NCBI RefSeq assembly: GCF_016863315.1
Contig: NZ_BOOQ01000023.1
Span: forward strand, 62,001 to 126,000
DNA: 64,000 nt
Direction of reading: 5' to 3'
Source: Planotetraspora silvatica
Lineage (GTDB): Bacteria > Actinomycetota > Actinomycetes > Streptosporangiales > Streptosporangiaceae
Notes under the pieces: model-generated
Told to the model about the DNA's origin: nothing
The model's database searches: none
The model's input: only the letters and a program-made list of their open reading frames with translations
Shown: one piece after another, positions 37,490 through 47,066 of the stretch
Position numbering within the stretch: the stretch's first letter is position 1
Layout: every line of letters begins with the position of its first letter
Program-made: the position numbers and the translations under genes

Positions 37490-37870
37490 ATGGCTCGCCT
37501 GGTTGGCGTCGACCTCCCCCGCGAAAAGCGGCTGGAGATCGCTCTCACCTACATTTTCGGAATCGGCCGCACCCGCGCCCACGAGATCCTTGAGGCCACG
37601 GGCGTAAGCCCTGACCTGCGCGTCCACCAGCTCAGCGACGCTGAGTTGGTCCCGATGCGTGACTTCATCGAGGCGAACTACAAGATCGAGGGTGACCTCC
37701 GCCGCGAGGTTCAGGCCGACATCCGGCGCAAGATCGAGATCGGTTGCTACCAGGGCATCCGGCACCGCAAGGGGCTGCCTGTCCACGGTCAGCGGACGCA
37801 GACGAACGCGCGCACCCGCAAGGGCAAGAAGAAGACCGTGGCCGGCAAGAAGAAGCCGGGCAAGAAGTAG
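37490..37870 (+). CDS. rpsM: 30S ribosomal protein S13 (uS13)
   Basis: 126 aa from ATG 37490 ([20 protein letters not shown]), with AAAGGAGAA upstream. 30S head protein contacting P-site t[23 protein letters not shown] and a Lys-rich tail are typical. The frame is open 19 codons further upstream without similarity. Confidence 0.97.
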   Translation: MARLVGVDLPREKRLEIALTYIFGIGRTRAHEILEATGVSPDLRVHQLSDAELVPMRDFIEANYKIEGDLRREVQADIRRKIEIGCYQGIRHRKGLPVHGQRTQTNARTRKGKKKTVAGKKKPGKK

Positions 37871-37904
37871 TCCTAGCAGCCACATTTCAGGAGACAGCGC
37901 TTAA

Positions 37905-38309
37905 ATGCCGCCGAAGAGCCGCCAGGGCGCGCCCAAGAAGGTGCGCCGTAAGGAAAAGAAGAACGTCGCTCATGGGCACGCCCACATCAAGAGCACGTTC
38001 AACAACACGATCGTTTCGATCACCGACCCGAACGGGAATGTGATCTCCTGGGCCAGCGCCGGCCACGTCGGGTTCAAGGGCTCTCGTAAGTCCACCCCGT
38101 TCGCCGCTCAGATGGCCGCCGAGAACGCCGCCCGTCGCGCCATGGAGCACGGCATGCGGAAGGTCGACGTGTTCGTCAAGGGCCCCGGTTCCGGTCGTGA
38201 GACCGCGATCCGTTCGCTCCAGGCGACCGGCCTCGAGGTCGGGTCCATTCAGGACGTGACCCCGGTCCCGCACAACGGCTGCCGTCCGCCTAAGCGCCGT
38301 CGCGTCTGA
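37905..38309 (+). CDS. rpsK: 30S ribosomal protein S11 (uS11)
   Basis: 134 aa. Platform protein at the E site. [20 protein letters not shown] and [16 protein letters not shown] are highly conserved. GGAGA precedes the ATG; rpsD follows after 20 nt. Confidence 0.97.
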   Translation: MPPKSRQGAPKKVRRKEKKNVAHGHAHIKSTFNNTIVSITDPNGNVISWASAGHVGFKGSRKSTPFAAQMAAENAARRAMEHGMRKVDVFVKGPGSGRETAIRSLQATGLEVGSIQDVTPVPHNGCRPPKRRRV

Positions 38310-38329
38310 GTCCAGGAGATACAGAGAAA

Positions 38330-38956
38330 ATGGCTCGTTACACGGGTGCGGACTGCAAGCTGTGCCGGCGAGAGAAGACCAAGCTCTTCCTCAAGGGCAA
38401 GAAGTGCGAGTCCGCGAAGTGCCCCATCGAGATCCGTCCTTACCCGCCGGGTGAGCACGGCCGCGGCCGTCCCAAGGAGTCGGAGTACCAGCTCCAGCTT
38501 CGTGAGAAGCAGAAGACCCGCCGCATCTACGGCATCCTCGAGAAGCAGTTCCGGAACTACTACGAGGAAGCCAACCGCAAGTCGGGCAAGACCGGCGAGA
38601 ACCTCCTCCAGATCCTGGAGAGCCGTCTCGACAACGTGGTCTACCGCGCCGGCTTCGCCGAGTCGCGTGACGCGGCCCGTCAGCAGGTGCGTCACGGACA
38701 CATCCTGGTGAACGGGAAGAAGGTCGACATCCCGTCGTACCGCGTCCGTGAGCACGACATCGTCGAGGTCCGCGAGAAGTCGCGCAACCTGCTTCCGTAC
38801 GAGGTGGCCCGCGCCACCGCCGGGGACAAGACGATCCCGGCGTGGCTCGGCGTCGTGCCGGACAGCATGCGCGTCCTCGTGCACCAGCTCCCGGTCCGCC
38901 AGCAGATCGACACGCTGGTCCAGGAGCAGCTCATCGTCGAGCTCTACTCCAAGTAG
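38330..38956 (+). CDS. rpsD: 30S ribosomal protein S4 (uS4)
   Basis: 208 aa. Primary 16S-binding protein; in E. coli it also represses the alpha operon. The N-terminal zinc site is present (C-x2-C in DCKLC, then two more Cys in KKCESAKC), so it is a zinc-type S4. The S4 RNA-binding domain [20 protein letters not shown] is intact. Confidence 0.97.
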   Translation: MARYTGADCKLCRREKTKLFLKGKKCESAKCPIEIRPYPPGEHGRGRPKESEYQLQLREKQKTRRIYGILEKQFRNYYEEANRKSGKTGENLLQILESRLDNVVYRAGFAESRDAARQQVRHGHILVNGKKVDIPSYRVREHDIVEVREKSRNLLPYEVARATAGDKTIPAWLGVVPDSMRVLVHQLPVRQQIDTLVQEQLIVELYSK

Positions 38957-38975
38957 GAGCGGTCTCGATCAGACG

Positions 38976-39018
38976 ATGACGCCGTACGGCTCGCTCATGG
39001 CGAGTCGTGCGGCATCAT
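38976..39018 (+). promoter_or_regulatory. 18-bp stem-loop between rpsD and rpoA
   Basis: ATGACGCCGTACGGCTCG (38976-38993) pairs with CGAGTCGTGCGGCATCAT (39001-39018) around CTCATGG, with two G-U pairs and one mismatch. It begins 19 nt after rpsD and could set the different amounts of S4 and RNAP alpha. Confidence 0.5.
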
Positions 39019-39116
39019 GGTTGTTAGCGAGTGGCGTCAAATAGCGGGCGCCGCCGTACCCAGAGGGGCAGTGGACCCGGAGCGACGCGGGCCTGTCCCG
39101 GATTCAGGAGTAACAC

Positions 39117-40133
39117 ATGCTGATCGCCCAGCGCCCGAGCCTCCAGGAGGAGTCGCTCGAGGAGCATCGGTCCAGGTTCGTCATCGAGCCGCTGGAGCCG
39201 GGCTTCGGTTACACCATCGGCAATTCCGTGCGGCGCACGCTGCTGTCCTCCATTCCGGGGGCGGCGGTCACCAGCATCCGCATCGAGGGCGTGCTGCACG
39301 AGTTCACGACCGTGCCCGGGGTCAAGGAAGACGTCACCGACATTATCCTCAACCTCAAGGCGCTGGTCGTCTCCTCCGAGCACGACGAGCCCGTGGTGAT
39401 GTACCTGCGCAAGCAGGGCCCGGGGGAGGTCACGGCCGCGGACATCGCGCCCCCCGCGGGCGTCGAGGTCCACAACCCCGACCTGCACATCGCCACGCTG
39501 AACGGCAAGGCGAAGCTCGAGATGGAGCTGACCGTCGAGCGTGGTCGCGGCTACGTCTCCGCGGCGCAGAACAAGCAGCCGGGACAGGAGATCGGCCGGA
39601 TTCCGATCGACTCGATCTACTCCCCGGTTCTCAAGGTCACCTACAAGGTCGAGGCCACCCGTGTCGAGCAGCGCACGGACTTCGACCGCCTGATCCTCGA
39701 CGTCGAGACCAAGCCCTCCATGAAGCCCCGCGACGCGGTGGCCTCGGCGGGCAAGACCCTCGTCGAGCTCTTCGGCCTGGCCCGTGAGCTCAACGTCGAG
39801 GCCGAGGGCATCGACATCGGCCCGTCGCCGACGGACGCGGCCCTGGCCGCCGACCTGGCGCTGCCGATCGAGGAGCTCAACCTCACGGTCCGCTCCTACA
39901 ACTGCCTCAAGCGCGAGGGCATCCACACCGTGGGTGAGCTCGTCGCCCGCAGTGAGCAGGACCTGCTCGACATCCGCAACTTCGGCGCCAAGTCGATCGA
40001 AGAGGTCAAGCAGAAGCTGCACGAGATGGGCCTCGCTCTGAAGGACTCCCCGCCCGGATTCGACCCCACCGCGGTCGCCGGCGGAGGGTACGACGACGAG
40101 GACGGCGGTTTCATCGAGACCGAGCAGTACTGA
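39117..40133 (+). CDS. rpoA: DNA-directed RNA polymerase subunit alpha
   Basis: 338 aa. The N-terminal domain ([20 protein letters not shown]) drives RNAP assembly. The C-terminal domain ([35 protein letters not shown]) binds UP elements and activators. Acidic end. ATG at 39117 after CAGGAGTAAC. Confidence 0.98.
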   Translation: MLIAQRPSLQEESLEEHRSRFVIEPLEPGFGYTIGNSVRRTLLSSIPGAAVTSIRIEGVLHEFTTVPGVKEDVTDIILNLKALVVSSEHDEPVVMYLRKQGPGEVTAADIAPPAGVEVHNPDLHIATLNGKAKLEMELTVERGRGYVSAAQNKQPGQEIGRIPIDSIYSPVLKVTYKVEATRVEQRTDFDRLILDVETKPSMKPRDAVASAGKTLVELFGLARELNVEAEGIDIGPSPTDAALAADLALPIEELNLTVRSYNCLKREGIHTVGELVARSEQDLLDIRNFGAKSIEEVKQKLHEMGLALKDSPPGFDPTAVAGGGYDDEDGGFIETEQY

Positions 40134-40231
40134 TCGGTACTGCACGGCCCTGACAGTGACGACCGGTCCGCCGGTCGGCCCGACCCCGGTACCTGATACG
40201 GCCGGGGCGGGTTATCCATGAGGAGCATCAC

Positions 40232-40756
40232 ATGCCCAAGCCCACCAAGGGCGCGCGCCTGGGCGGCAGCCCGGCGCACGAGCGGCTGATCCTGGCGAAC
40301 CTCGCCACCCAGCTGTTCCAGCACGGCCGGATCCGCACCACCGAGGCCAAGGCCAAGCGCCTTCGGCCGCTGGCGGAGAAGCTGATCACCAAGGCGAAGA
40401 AGGGCGACATCCACAACCGTCGCCAGGTGCTGACCGTCGTTCGCGACAAGAGCGTTCTGCACCACCTCTTCACCGAGATCGCGCCGACGTTCGCCGAGCG
40501 TCCCGGTGGCTACACCCGGATCACGAAGATCGGGCCGCGCAAGGGGGACAACGCTCCCATGGCGGTCATCGAGCTGGTCACCGAGCAGCTCAGCCCGGTC
40601 ACCGTCTCGCGGACCACGCCTGCCGCCGCGCCGGCTCCCGAGCCCAAGGCCGAAGAGGTCGAGGCTCCCGAGACCGACGCCACTCCGGAGAGCGCCGAGG
40701 CCACCTCGGAGCCGGAGGCCGCCGAGGCGGACGGCGCCAAGAAGGACGAGGCCTGA
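40232..40756 (+). CDS. rplQ: 50S ribosomal protein L17 (bL17), with acidic tail
   Basis: 174 aa. The first 115 residues are the L17 core ([20 protein letters not shown]). The last 55 are Ala, Pro and Glu-rich, an acidic tail seen in actinobacterial L17. Contacts 23S rRNA near the tunnel exit. A strong terminator follows. Confidence 0.96.
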   Translation: MPKPTKGARLGGSPAHERLILANLATQLFQHGRIRTTEAKAKRLRPLAEKLITKAKKGDIHNRRQVLTVVRDKSVLHHLFTEIAPTFAERPGGYTRITKIGPRKGDNAPMAVIELVTEQLSPVTVSRTTPAAAPAPEPKAEEVEAPETDATPESAEATSEPEAAEADGAKKDEA

Positions 40757-40771
40757 TTCCAGGCTTTTGAG

Positions 40772-40820
40772 AGCGGGTCCGGCCTTCCCTCGCGGGGGTG
40801 CCGGGCCCGCTTTCTCGTTT
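40772..40820 (+). terminator. Intrinsic terminator after rplQ
   Basis: AGCGGGTCCGGC (40772-40783)/GCCGGGCCCGCT (40800-40811), 12 bp with one G-U, followed by TTTCTCGTTT. Confidence 0.85.
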
Positions 40821-40916
40821 GATACGGGAGAGATACGGCAGTGATGCGGCAGGCTCGGGTCTGTCGACACGGATACGGCGTGGGCCGGCAGGGCCTGGCC
40901 GTACGGGAAGGATGAC

Positions 40917-41813
40917 GTGGATCGGCTCGTTCGGCTGCGGATGGACCTGTCGTATGACGGGACCGAGTTCTCCGGCTGGGCGCGCCAGCCCGGCAGGCGG
41001 ACCGTTCAGGGAGAGCTTGAGGAGGCGCTCGGCCGCGTCCTCCGGCTGGAATCCGCTCCGGCGCTGACCGTGGCCGGCCGTACGGACGCCGGAGTCCACG
41101 CCCGTGGCCAAGTGGCCCATGCCGATCTGGCGATCTCGTCGCTCGCGGTCCTGGACGCCTCGGCCCGCCGAGGAGCTCATACCGGTGGCGCGGAGGAAGA
41201 TTGGGAGGATAAGGGCGCTCAGTGGCTCTCTGCGCTCATCAGGCGGCTATCGGGTGTCCTGCCGCTGGATGTCAGGGTAAAGGCCGTCTGCGTGGCTCCT
41301 GAGGGCTTCGATGCCCGTTTCTCTGCCCTGTCCCGTCGGTACGTGTACCGCCTCTCCGACGCGCCCGGCGGGGTGGATCCCCTGCGGCGGCGAGAGGTCG
41401 TCTGGCACAACCGGCCGCTCGACGTCGATCTGCTCAACGCCGCGTCCGCCGCGCTGCTCGGTGAGCATGATTTCGCGGCGTTCTGCAAGAGCCGGGAGGG
41501 GGCGACGACGATCCGCGAACTCCAGCGGCTCGACTGGGCGAGAGGTGACGACGCGATCATCCGTGCCACGGTCGTCGCCGACGCCTTCTGCCACTCGATG
41601 GTCCGGGCTCTCGTGGGGTCTGTCCTGGCGGTCGGTGAGGGAAGGCGGCCCGCCGAGTGGCCTGGTCAGGTGCTGGCTGCCACGATCAGGGACTCCGGCG
41701 TGCACGTCGCGCCCGCGCACGGCCTGACGCTGGAAGAGGTCCGCTATCCGGCCGCCGAGGAACTGGCCCGGCGCGCCGCCTCGACGCGCCGGGTCCGAAC
41801 GCTCAACGCGTGA
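40917..41813 (+). CDS. truA: tRNA pseudouridine(38-40) synthase TruA
   Basis: 298 aa, GTG start. Makes pseudouridine in the anticodon arm. The catalytic Asp lies in [34 protein letters not shown] and the substrate-binding [14 protein letters not shown] are intact. About 25 residues ([20 protein letters not shown] and following) are inserted after the first domain, an uncommon length. The 3' end overlaps the convergent minus-strand gene by 11 nt. Confidence 0.94.
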   Translation: MDRLVRLRMDLSYDGTEFSGWARQPGRRTVQGELEEALGRVLRLESAPALTVAGRTDAGVHARGQVAHADLAISSLAVLDASARRGAHTGGAEEDWEDKGAQWLSALIRRLSGVLPLDVRVKAVCVAPEGFDARFSALSRRYVYRLSDAPGGVDPLRRREVVWHNRPLDVDLLNAASAALLGEHDFAAFCKSREGATTIRELQRLDWARGDDAIIRATVVADAFCHSMVRALVGSVLAVGEGRRPAEWPGQVLAATIRDSGVHVAPAHGLTLEEVRYPAAEELARRAASTRRVRTLNA

Positions 41814-44730
41814 TGCGCTTGGCGAGCACTTCGGCGGTGTGGTCGCGGAAGGCGGCGCTCACCGGGCCGAGGCTCTTGTCCTTGGCCTCAGGTGTGTGGC
41901 CGTCGGCGTAGGTCGCGTAGCTGAAGACGATGTAGCGCCCCCAGACCATTCCGGCGGCGTACCCCCCGGAGATCGTCACCCGGTCGGTCGCCGTCTCCGC
42001 GGTGCCGTCGAGGCCCCGGAACCACTGGTTGCCGCCGAGGTTCTTGCTCCGGTCGACCGTCAGCGCGGCCTGCTTGGTGGGCAGGACGGCGATCCCGGTG
42101 GTGACGGCGTACTGCTTCTTGGCGTCCACGTAGGTCGCCCGGAGAACCCGGCTGCACTTCTGCTTCTGGAGCGCGACCGCGAATGTGCCGGTGGCCGCCG
42201 CGCCACACGTGTCGGTGCTGCCGATCTTGACCCGCCTGAAGGTGCGCCCCGCGACGGACACCCGGGACTCGGGGAACGCCTCCGTCAGCAGCATGTTCCG
42301 GGGATCGGTCTTCTGCGAGTCCAGGATCGTGGCCGCCGTGGGCTTCGGAGCGGGGGCCTCGTCCACGTCCGGGGTGCCGGCCGTGGAAGGCGCCGCGGTG
42401 GTCGCCGCAGTGGTCGCGCCGGTGGGCGACTGGCCCGTGTAGGCATAGAACGCGGCCGCGCCGATGACGCCGATGACGACGGCGCCACAAGCGGTGAGCA
42501 GCACCCTCTTGGTCATGCCGGTGGCCGGCCTGCCCCGGTCGTCCTGGGAGACCGGGGGGAGGTCCGGCGGCGGTCCCGGCAGGACGGGGACCTTGGGCTG
42601 CGGGGTGGTGGCCGGCCCTTCGAAGTCGGAATCCGGCGGGGACCCCAGCGAGTCGAATCCCGGTGCCAGAGCCTTCGTGGCGGCCTTGGGCGGCGTCACC
42701 GGTGTGAAGGCGAAGGGGGTCGTGGGGGCGGAGGCCGGGTTCTGCGGTGTCGGAGCGGGGGGCATCTGTCCAGGAGTCATGTGGGGGGACGGTGACTGAG
42801 GAGGTTGCGAGCCCGAGGGCTCCTCGATCGGCAGCGCGTGGATTCCCGTCTCCAGCGGAGGGAAACCGGCCGTCGGAGTGATCGCCAGCGCGATCGCCTC
42901 GTCGGCGGCCGGGCCAGGCTCGGACGGATCGCTCTCGGGGCGCGGCCACAGTGATCGTGCGGCTGAGATGCCTTCACCGCCTCCGGAACCCCACTGATCG
43001 GGAGCGCCGGAGGGGGCATCGTCGCGCATGGCCGCCCGTCCCGCGGGGGCGTCGCCGTAAACGGCGTCACCGGGAAAGGCGGTGCCGGGCAGCGGTTCAT
43101 GCAGGCCGGCCTGGGAGGCGGTCGGGGAGCCGCTGTCTTGATGTGCGGACGTGCCCAGAGGCCATATGGCTCTGGCGTCGGCCACTTCGATGGCCGCGGC
43201 CTCGTGCTCGACGGGCGGAGCCTCGTGGTGGAGGTGCCTGCCCTCGGCGGCCGGGGCCTCGTCGTCGGTGAGCCGCGGAGGCCAGACCGGGACGTCCCCG
43301 GGCTCGGCGGGCCGGGTGGGAACATCCGTACGCGCGGGATCGGCGGCGCCTTCGGCGGTCTCTCCGAGGCCCGCGCCCGTGGAAGCGTCGCCGAACCGGG
43401 TGTCGGGGCTCTGGGGGTCGCGGTCAGACGTGCCGTACCCGTGACCAGGAGTCTCCTGCACGGGTGAGTCGTAGACGGGCGCACCGAGAATCGGGGCTTC
43501 CGGGACGAGGCTCCCGTGGTCGAACCTGTCAGGGGCGGATGCACCGTGGACCGGAGCGTCGTGACTCGGGACGTCATGACTCGGGACGTCGTACAGGGGG
43601 GTGTCGTAGACCGGTGCCCCGAAGACGGGAGTCCCCGAGACGGGGACACCGTGAGCGGGCACGTCGCCGAGGCGTCCGGCGGGCCCGAGCGGGTCATGAG
43701 GATCGAGAGGCTCGTACGCCTGACCAGGGCCGTAGGTCACGGAGGGGTTGTACGCCTGCGTGGGGGGATACGTCTCGGGGGCCGGATTCGGCTGCTCCGA
43801 AGGAGCGGGGGTGTACGCCTCAGGGGCCGGATTCGGCTGGGAGGTCCCGTACGTCTCCGCTTCGGGAGCCGGCCAGGCGGCATGCCGGGCGGGCCAGGAT
43901 CCGTCCCGAGAGAGTGTTTCGTCCGCCGGGCCCACACCGGGATCGGGGCTCCACGGCCGGGAGCGATCCTCCAGGTTCGGCGGCGGCGTCCACGGCGGGG
44001 GCCAGGCGGCGTGACCGCCCGGCTCCGTCGCCGGAGCATGTGGATCCCCGCCGGGCGTCTCGGCGCCGTACCCGCCCTCGTAGGCGTCCTGGGCGGTGTA
44101 GGGCTCGTGGGTGGCGTAGGGCCCGGGGGTGGGGAAGGGCTGCCCGGTGGAGTCGGGCTCCCGGACAGGCTCCGGCTGTACGGCGATGCCGTCCGACCAC
44201 GAGTGCTCCACCGGCTGGGGAGGGTCCTCGGGCTGCGCAGCGAAGGCGCCCTGTCCGGACGGGCGGCTCAGCGCGTGACGTCCGGGCTCGCCGAAGAGCG
44301 GCGTGTTCCCCGGCGCGGGCGCGTTCTCCGCGCCGGTCGCACTCTCCGCGCCGGGCGTGCTGTCCGCGCCGGTCCTGCCGTCCCTGCCGGGCGTGCCGGT
44401 CATGCCCTCTGGGCCGGCGTGGTGGGGGGCCGGCAACGGCGTGCCGGGAGCCTGGAACGGCGGGAACGAGTCGGACGGCTGGATGGCCCTGAACTGGTTG
44501 GTGTCCTCGAGACGGTCGGAGACCTCGGCGTCATGGGCCTCCGCCTGCGGAGGCGAGAACCAGCTGTAGGCCGGCTCCTCCTCCGGGGCCCACGCGGTCT
44601 CCTCGCCGACGGGCGACCGGCCGAAGCTCGGCGGTGGCGTAGCGGCTGCCGCCGAGTTCTGGGTGTCCGCCGGAGGGCGAGTCCATGCCATATCGTTTTC
44701 GTGCTCGGAACCGGAATCCTGGCCACGCAT
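41803..44730 (-). CDS. Large Pro-rich single-pass surface protein
   Basis: 975 aa, no named family recognised. Residues 1 to about 735 are low-complexity, rich in Pro, Gly, Ala, Glu and Thr. Within them are degenerate short repeats such as [14 protein letters not shown] and [20 protein letters not shown]. One TM helix follows ([20 protein letters not shown], about residues 744-763), then a Thr/Pro linker and a compact domain of 170 residues with two Cys 17 positions apart. The topology suggests a long cytoplasmic arm and an extracellular domain. That last domain resembles the one in the next gene, so they are paralogues. Start 44730 is supported by TACGCT seven nt upstream; ATG 44691 (MAWTRPP) is an alternative. 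Function unknown. Confidence 0.7.
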   Translation of the reverse strand: MRGQDSGSEHENDMAWTRPPADTQNSAAAATPPPSFGRSPVGEETAWAPEEEPAYSWFSPPQAEAHDAEVSDRLEDTNQFRAIQPSDSFPPFQAPGTPLPAPHHAGPEGMTGTPGRDGRTGADSTPGAESATGAENAPAPGNTPLFGEPGRHALSRPSGQGAFAAQPEDPPQPVEHSWSDGIAVQPEPVREPDSTGQPFPTPGPYATHEPYTAQDAYEGGYGAETPGGDPHAPATEPGGHAAWPPPWTPPPNLEDRSRPWSPDPGVGPADETLSRDGSWPARHAAWPAPEAETYGTSQPNPAPEAYTPAPSEQPNPAPETYPPTQAYNPSVTYGPGQAYEPLDPHDPLGPAGRLGDVPAHGVPVSGTPVFGAPVYDTPLYDVPSHDVPSHDAPVHGASAPDRFDHGSLVPEAPILGAPVYDSPVQETPGHGYGTSDRDPQSPDTRFGDASTGAGLGETAEGAADPARTDVPTRPAEPGDVPVWPPRLTDDEAPAAEGRHLHHEAPPVEHEAAAIEVADARAIWPLGTSAHQDSGSPTASQAGLHEPLPGTAFPGDAVYGDAPAGRAAMRDDAPSGAPDQWGSGGGEGISAARSLWPRPESDPSEPGPAADEAIALAITPTAGFPPLETGIHALPIEEPSGSQPPQSPSPHMTPGQMPPAPTPQNPASAPTTPFAFTPVTPPKAATKALAPGFDSLGSPPDSDFEGPATTPQPKVPVLPGPPPDLPPVSQDDRGRPATGMTKRVLLTACGAVVIGVIGAAAFYAYTGQSPTGATTAATTAAPSTAGTPDVDEAPAPKPTAATILDSQKTDPRNMLLTEAFPESRVSVAGRTFRRVKIGSTDTCGAAATGTFAVALQKQKCSRVLRATYVDAKKQYAVTTGIAVLPTKQAALTVDRSKNLGGNQWFRGLDGTAETATDRVTISGGYAAGMVWGRYIVFSYATYADGHTPEAKDKSLGPVSAAFRDHTAEVLAKRITR
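43562..43591. repeat. 15-nt tandem repeat inside the Pro-rich gene
   Basis: TGACTCGGGACGTCA (43562-43576) and TGACTCGGGACGTCG (43577-43591) encode adjacent SHDVP-like units on the minus strand. They lie in a wider tract of degenerate repeats. Confidence 0.75.
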
Positions 44731-44737
44731 AGCCGGA

Positions 44738-44743
44738 AGCGTA
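44738..44743 (-). promoter_or_regulatory. -10-like hexamer for a leaderless start
   Basis: On the minus strand TACGCT ends seven nt before the ATG at 44730, the spacing of a leaderless transcript. No clear -35. Confidence 0.35.
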
Positions 44744-44848
44744 TCGGCGTCGACGAGATCGCCGTGTCGCTATGGGCGTTTCCGCGTGGACCTCGGCGGC
44801 CGTTCGCCCGAGAAGATCACCATATGAACGCACTGGTGACCAGGCCCG

Positions 44849-45958
44849 TCAGGCATGTCCTCCGGTGAGCGAACGGGTTTCGAGGGCAGGGAAAACCGTC
44901 GCATCGGTGATGTCCACGGCGGCCTGGTAGAGCTGCTTCAACCCGGTCTTGCTCGGCTTGTGCCCGTCCTTGAACTGGAACCACAACAGGACGGTGTAGT
45001 GGCCGTGCGTCCAGCCTCCGGCGTACGCCTCACCGGCGCCGAGGTGCTTGGTGACCGAGTCCTTGCCCGGCAACGGCTTGAGGTAGTCGGTGCGCTCCCC
45101 GCCGCCGCCCGCCGACGCCACCTTCTTCGCGCCGGACGCGGTCCTCAGGTTCGCCACGCCGACGGTGCCGATGATCGTGCCCTTGGCGTCCCGGAAGCTG
45201 GCCCGGATCATCTGGGTGCAGGCACCCTCCTTCAGGGCCTTCGTGATCTTCGCGCCGGAGATGCCGTCGGCGCACGTCTTCTCCTTGCGCCACACCGTCA
45301 TCAGATAGGAGTGCTTGTTCTGGGTGATCTTCTTCTTCCCGAACAGCTCCTTGATGGCCAGCGGCGACTTGTCCGTGGCCCGGGACTCGGCATAGCCGTA
45401 CTTGCCGCCGGGACCCGACGGCACGACGATCGTCGGCGTCGGCACGACCTGCTTGTGGACCGGCGGCTTGTCGTTCTTCGCGGCGACCCAGAGCCCGGCG
45501 AAGAGCGCGACGATCAGGGCGACCAGGGCGACGCCGAACACGAGTGGCCGGCGCCACAGGGGCACCGGCGCGTCAGGGTCCCACTTCGGCTCGGGCGGCG
45601 GGGGCGGGCCGGGCGGCGGGGCCGCGGGGCCTGCGCCGAACGATTCGGTCGTCCCCGGGTAGCCGTAGCCCTGGCCGGGGTTCTCCTGCCACTGATCGTT
45701 CGACGTCGCGCCGAAGGGCGAGTCCTGCTGCAGCCCGGCCCCCGCACCGTACGGCGCGGTGTCCTGCCGGTATCCGCCCGCCGCGCCGTACGGTGCGGCG
45801 ATTTGCCCGGTCTCGTAGGGCGAGGGCTCCCGACTGTGCGGGCCGCCGTACGGCGAGGAGATCTCCTCGCCCTGGTGCGGCGGGGCGTCCCGCCAGCTCG
45901 GCGGGTCGGGAGGTGTCAACGGCTGGCGATGTGGATGTTGGTCGCCGGGATAACCCAT
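44849..45958 (-). CDS. Pro/Tyr-rich single-pass surface protein, paralogue
   Basis: 369 aa. Residues 1-130 are rich in Pro, Tyr, Gly and Gln with SPYGG/APYGA-like repeats. A TM helix spans about 138-160 (VFGVALVALIVALFAGLWVA), and the remaining 200 residues are predicted extracellular. The end matches the neighbouring 975-aa protein in outline: two Cys 18 positions apart, CTQMIRASFRDAKGTIIGTV against [20 protein letters not shown], then a Gly-rich stretch and a 'Y.V...F...DGH.P' strand. TAATCT lies seven nt before the ATG. Function unknown. Confidence 0.75.
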   Translation of the reverse strand: MGYPGDQHPHRQPLTPPDPPSWRDAPPHQGEEISSPYGGPHSREPSPYETGQIAAPYGAAGGYRQDTAPYGAGAGLQQDSPFGATSNDQWQENPGQGYGYPGTTESFGAGPAAPPPGPPPPPEPKWDPDAPVPLWRRPLVFGVALVALIVALFAGLWVAAKNDKPPVHKQVVPTPTIVVPSGPGGKYGYAESRATDKSPLAIKELFGKKKITQNKHSYLMTVWRKEKTCADGISGAKITKALKEGACTQMIRASFRDAKGTIIGTVGVANLRTASGAKKVASAGGGGERTDYLKPLPGKDSVTKHLGAGEAYAGGWTHGHYTVLLWFQFKDGHKPSKTGLKQLYQAAVDITDATVFPALETRSLTGGHA

Positions 45959-45965
45959 GCGCCCG

Positions 45966-45971
45966 AGATTA
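45966..45971 (-). promoter_or_regulatory. -10 hexamer for a leaderless start
   Basis: TAATCT on the minus strand, seven nt before ATG 45958. It is a very good -10 at the distance expected when transcription begins on the start codon. Confidence 0.5.
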
Positions 45972-45999
45972 GCCGGGTATCAGAGCACATGAGGAAGGG

Positions 46000-46755
46000 T
46001 CACGAATACCCGAAGTCCTCTGTCCACCATGGACCCCCAGGTCCGATGGCCACTCCTACGCCTGTGGCCACCAGCCGGCAGGTGAGCATGTTCCGGCGGT
46101 CCCCCGGGTTGTTCATCCAGCCGCGGACGGCCTCCTCCGCCGACCGGTAGCCGCGGGCGATGTTCTCCGCGCCGCCGTCCTTGTACCCCGCCTTGGCCAT
46201 GCGCGACCAGGGGGTCTCACCGTCGGGGGAGTTGTGGTCGAAGACGTTGCTCTTGGCCATCTCCAGCGAGTGGAGCTGGGCGGACCTGACGAGACGGGGG
46301 TCCAGGCGCAGCGGCCCGCATCCCGCTTTGGCCCGCTCGATGTTGACCAGCGCGACGACCTTCTTGCTGGGGAAACTCTTGGCGCCTCCGCCGCGGCCGG
46401 TGCGGCCGGGGGGCCGGGTGAAGCCGGGGTTGCGCTGCGGCCCCCGGTCCGACGGGCCCGCGCTCGGCGTGGTCGCCGTGGCGGACGGCCGGGTGATCGA
46501 GGTGGCCGCCCGGGAGGCGGACGCCTGTGGCCGCACGGCCTCCAGCGGCGGCCGGTCCTTGCGACTGGCGGCGACCGCGCTGGGTGAGGGCTGGGAGTTG
46601 CGCAGGTAGACCTCGTCGACGCCGCCGCTGTTCGCGGTCAGCCTGTTGACCACGACACCGAGGAGCAGGATCGCCAGCACGCACGCGAGTAGCCCCACGC
46701 GAGTCCCACGCCGGGACGCCCGCCGGGTATGCCGGGTGTGAGGGGTCTGCCACAT
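46000..46755 (-). CDS. CAP (SCP/PR-1) domain surface protein
   Basis: 251 aa from ATG 46755 (MWQTPHTRHTRR); ATG 46785 would add ten residues. A basic N-terminus precedes one TM or signal-anchor helix (VGLLACVLAILLLGVVV), then a Ser/Pro/Arg linker and a C-terminal CAP domain. Domain marks: VNIERAKAGCGPLRLDPRLV, AQLHSLEMAKSNVFDHNSPD with the conserved His, GAENIARGYRSAEEAVRGWM and GVGVAIGPGGPWWTEDFGYS. Bacterial CAP proteins are secreted and of varied, mostly unknown function. Same strand as the two Pro-rich genes, 41 nt upstream of the nearer one. AT-rich TATATT lies ten nt before the ATG. Confidence 0.82.
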   Translation of the reverse strand: MWQTPHTRHTRRASRRGTRVGLLACVLAILLLGVVVNRLTANSGGVDEVYLRNSQPSPSAVAASRKDRPPLEAVRPQASASRAATSITRPSATATTPSAGPSDRGPQRNPGFTRPPGRTGRGGGAKSFPSKKVVALVNIERAKAGCGPLRLDPRLVRSAQLHSLEMAKSNVFDHNSPDGETPWSRMAKAGYKDGGAENIARGYRSAEEAVRGWMNNPGDRRNMLTCRLVATGVGVAIGPGGPWWTEDFGYS

Positions 46756-47066
46756 AGCGCAGTCAAATATAGAGATCCGCGGCATGTGGAAGAAGAGGAC
46801 AACGGGAAAGTATTTGCTGAACGTTCAAATGTTACCTTGGGGTCAGATGTCCATCCTGATCTCCCGATGTCCCGCCGCCGCGCGGGCGTCGTTTTGACCA
46901 CGCCATACGAGGTCGGTTAGTCTGCTAGTTCGTTGTGTGTGGACCGGTCTGCGAGACGACCGGTGCACGGCGCGTCCGGCGTCTTCTCCCGTACATGCGG
47001 AGACGGAGGTTGTCGCCGTGCCTGCGCAACCTACCGAGAGTTCACATTCCGACAGAAGGCACTGCC
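46756..47066. other. Divergent region between the CAP gene and rplM
   Basis: 311 nt. Contains the probable CAP-gene -10 (minus-strand TATATT at 46766-46771) and the rplM promoter (46894-46923). An rplM leader of about 137 nt follows, with a 7-bp hairpin ACCGGTC (46943-46949)/GACCGGT (46958-46964). No gene is supported here. Confidence 0.5.
46894..46923 (+). promoter_or_regulatory. Promoter of rplM-rpsI-glmM
   Basis: TTGACC (46894-46899), 18 nt, TAGTCT (46918-46923). Good match to an actinobacterial housekeeping promoter. Confidence 0.6.

Noticed and set aside
43516-44868. 450-codon plus-strand frame inside the Pro-rich gene
   Set aside because: Arg/Gly/Val-rich shadow; the minus-strand frame has a TM helix and a conserved C-terminal domain shared with its neighbour.
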